Shown here one piece after another: positions 5,295 through 6,412 of a stretch of 6,412 nt of DNA. Each line of letters opens with the position of its first letter. The stretch's first letter is position 1. Made by a program: the position numbers and the translations under genes. Source of the DNA: Spirochaetales bacterium (GTDB lineage Bacteria > Spirochaetota > Spirochaetia > DSM-27196 > SKKC01). The DNA lies in NCBI GenBank assembly GCA_007126865.1, contig SLAN01000028.1, forward strand, positions 1 to 6,412. The letters run 5' to 3'. A model generated the notes under the pieces. The model worked only from the letters and a program-made list of their open reading frames with translations, had not been told where the DNA came from and did not search any database.

Positions 5295-6412
5295 ATGACG
5301 GCTTCTTTTAAGCCTGATTATACCAAGGAAGACGTCCTGGCCAAAGCCGAGGAGCTTGGTGTGGAGTTTGTACGTCTTCAGTTCATTGATATTTTAGGTG
5401 TGGTAAAGAATGTAGCCATTCCGGTACGGGAATTAGACCATGCGCTTGACGGGAAAGTGATGTTTGACGGCTCGTCCATCTCCGGATTTGTCAGGATTGA
5501 GGAATCGGATATGTATCTTTATCCTGACCCCAGCAGTTTTGTGGTTTTTCCCTGGACCAAGGAAGAGGGAATCAGCGCGAGATTGATCTGCGATGTCTAT
5601 AATCCGGATGGAACACCGTTTGAAGGTTGTCCTAGGGGGATACTGAAAAAAGCCGTTCAAGAAGCAAAGGATTTGGGCTATACTTTCTATACAGGTACGG
5701 AAGCAGAATTCTTCCTCTTCCCCAAAGACAGCGATAACAATATTGTCCCTACGGCTCATGACGGCGGCGGCTATTTTGATTTTCCGCCCACCGATTTGGG
5801 CGAAAAAGCTCGGCGCGACATCATTGTGGCCTTAGAAGCAATGGGTTTTGAGATCGAGGCTTCTCACCATGAAAATGGACCCGGCCAGCATGAAATTGAT
5901 TTTCGCTATGCTGAAGCGCTGCTTACCGCCGATAACACGGCTACCTTTAAGTTGGTGGTCAAAACCATTGCCATGATGCACGGGCTTCACGCCACTTTCA
6001 TGCCCAAACCGGTGTATGGTATTGCCGGTTCCGGCATGCATACCCATCAGTCTTTATTCAAGGGCGGTCGCAATGCCTTTGAAGATCCCAACGGCAAGTA
6101 TGGGTTGAGCAAAGAAGCCATCCACTTCATGGGCGGATTGATGAGCCATGCCCGAAGCTATTCGGCCATCACGAATCCTTTGGTCAACTCTTATAAGAGA
6201 TTGGTGCCTGGCTATGAGGCTCCGGTGTATATTGCCTGGTCGGAAAGAAACAGGAGTCCTTCGATTCGCATTCCGGCGGTCAGAGGAGCGGGGACACGCC
6301 TTGAACTTCGTTTTCCGGATCCGGCTTGCAATCCTTATTTGGCCATGGCGGTGATGTTAAAGGCGGGTCTTGACGGCATCAAGAACGAAATCGATCCCGG
6401 AGACCCCTGTAA
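5295..6412 (+). CDS. glnA: Glutamine synthetase type I (GSI-alpha, Gram-positive type), cut off at the 3' end by the window
   Basis: 372 codons are visible without interruption, about five sixths of a usual 440-450 residue enzyme; the stop lies beyond the window. It joins ammonia to glutamate using ATP, as a cytoplasmic dodecamer. Landmarks: FDGSS with D58 at the subunit-interface active site; R67, equivalent to feedback-inhibition residue R62 of Bacillus subtilis GlnA; metal ligands E136 and E138 (GTEAEFFLF), E193 and E200 ([10 protein letters not shown]); H249 in [20 protein letters not shown] (from about 298) with R302 and E308, the latter equivalent to flap residue E304 of Bacillus; and R335, E337, R339 in TRLELR. 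The overall sequence resembles Bacillus GlnA and not the adenylylated GSI-beta type. The adenylylation-site region is outside the window. The start is fixed by GAGGAGG. Its leader carries a promoter and a glmS-type ribozyme, so glucosamine-6-phosphate is the likely signal. No clear GlnR/TnrA operator was found. Confidence 0.96.
   Translation, partial: MTASFKPDYTKEDVLAKAEELGVEFVRLQFIDILGVVKNVAIPVRELDHALDGKVMFDGSSISGFVRIEESDMYLYPDPSSFVVFPWTKEEGISARLICDVYNPDGTPFEGCPRGILKKAVQEAKDLGYTFYTGTEAEFFLFPKDSDNNIVPTAHDGGGYFDFPPTDLGEKARRDIIVALEAMGFEIEASHHENGPGQHEIDFRYAEALLTADNTATFKLVVKTIAMMHGLHATFMPKPVYGIAGSGMHTHQSLFKGGRNAFEDPNGKYGLSKEAIHFMGGLMSHARSYSAITNPLVNSYKRLVPGYEAPVYIAWSERNRSPSIRIPAVRGAGTRLELRFPDPACNPYLAMAVMLKAGLDGIKNEIDPGDPC

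Overview
The window looks like a piece of the chromosome of an anaerobic, low-to-mid GC Gram-positive bacterium (Firmicutes, perhaps a clostridial or Peptococcaceae-like lineage). This rests on a tungsten/molybdenum aldehyde:ferredoxin oxidoreductase, a Cat1-type CoA-transferase, a Bacillus/Clostridium-type (GSI-alpha) glutamine synthetase, strong purine-rich Shine-Dalgarno sites and a glmS-class ribozyme. The species cannot be named from the sequence alone. All genes I can support lie on the + strand.

Layout. Positions 1-201 hold the last 66 codons of a class-III (GabT-like) aminotransferase, followed by a terminator-like hairpin at 217-248. Positions 277-4883 hold a tight three-gene cluster: aldehyde ferredoxin oxidoreductase (277-2118), acetyl/succinyl-CoA-type CoA-transferase (2123-3625) and a BenE-family (benzoate/H+ symporter-like) permease (3636-4883). 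The gaps are 4 and 10 nt, so this is almost certainly one operon. A reasonable but unproven reading is uptake of an organic acid, interconversion of acid and aldehyde using ferredoxin, and ATP-free activation of the acid to its CoA thioester. The upstream aminotransferase could supply a semialdehyde to the oxidoreductase.

Positions 4884-5294 are a 411-nt non-coding stretch. It begins AT-rich and then carries a good sigma-A-type promoter (TTGACA, 17 nt, TAGGAT with a TG extension; 4977-5005), a hairpin near the predicted RNA 5' end, a possible 7-codon leader ORF, and a glmS self-cleaving ribozyme (5097 to about 5258). A strong ribosome-binding site follows, then glnA (5295 to beyond the window end).

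The most interesting point is the ribozyme's location. glmS ribozymes respond to glucosamine-6-phosphate and normally sit in front of glmS, the glutamine:fructose-6-phosphate amidotransferase gene. Here the ribozyme lies in the leader of glnA, which makes the glutamine that GlmS consumes. If it is active, the amino-sugar pool would directly control glutamine synthesis, an end-product feedback on the nitrogen-donor supply. I read the ribozyme core directly; its 3' domain (P3/P3.1/P4) is unusual and only partly resolved. Whether glmS lies downstream of glnA in the same transcript cannot be seen here.
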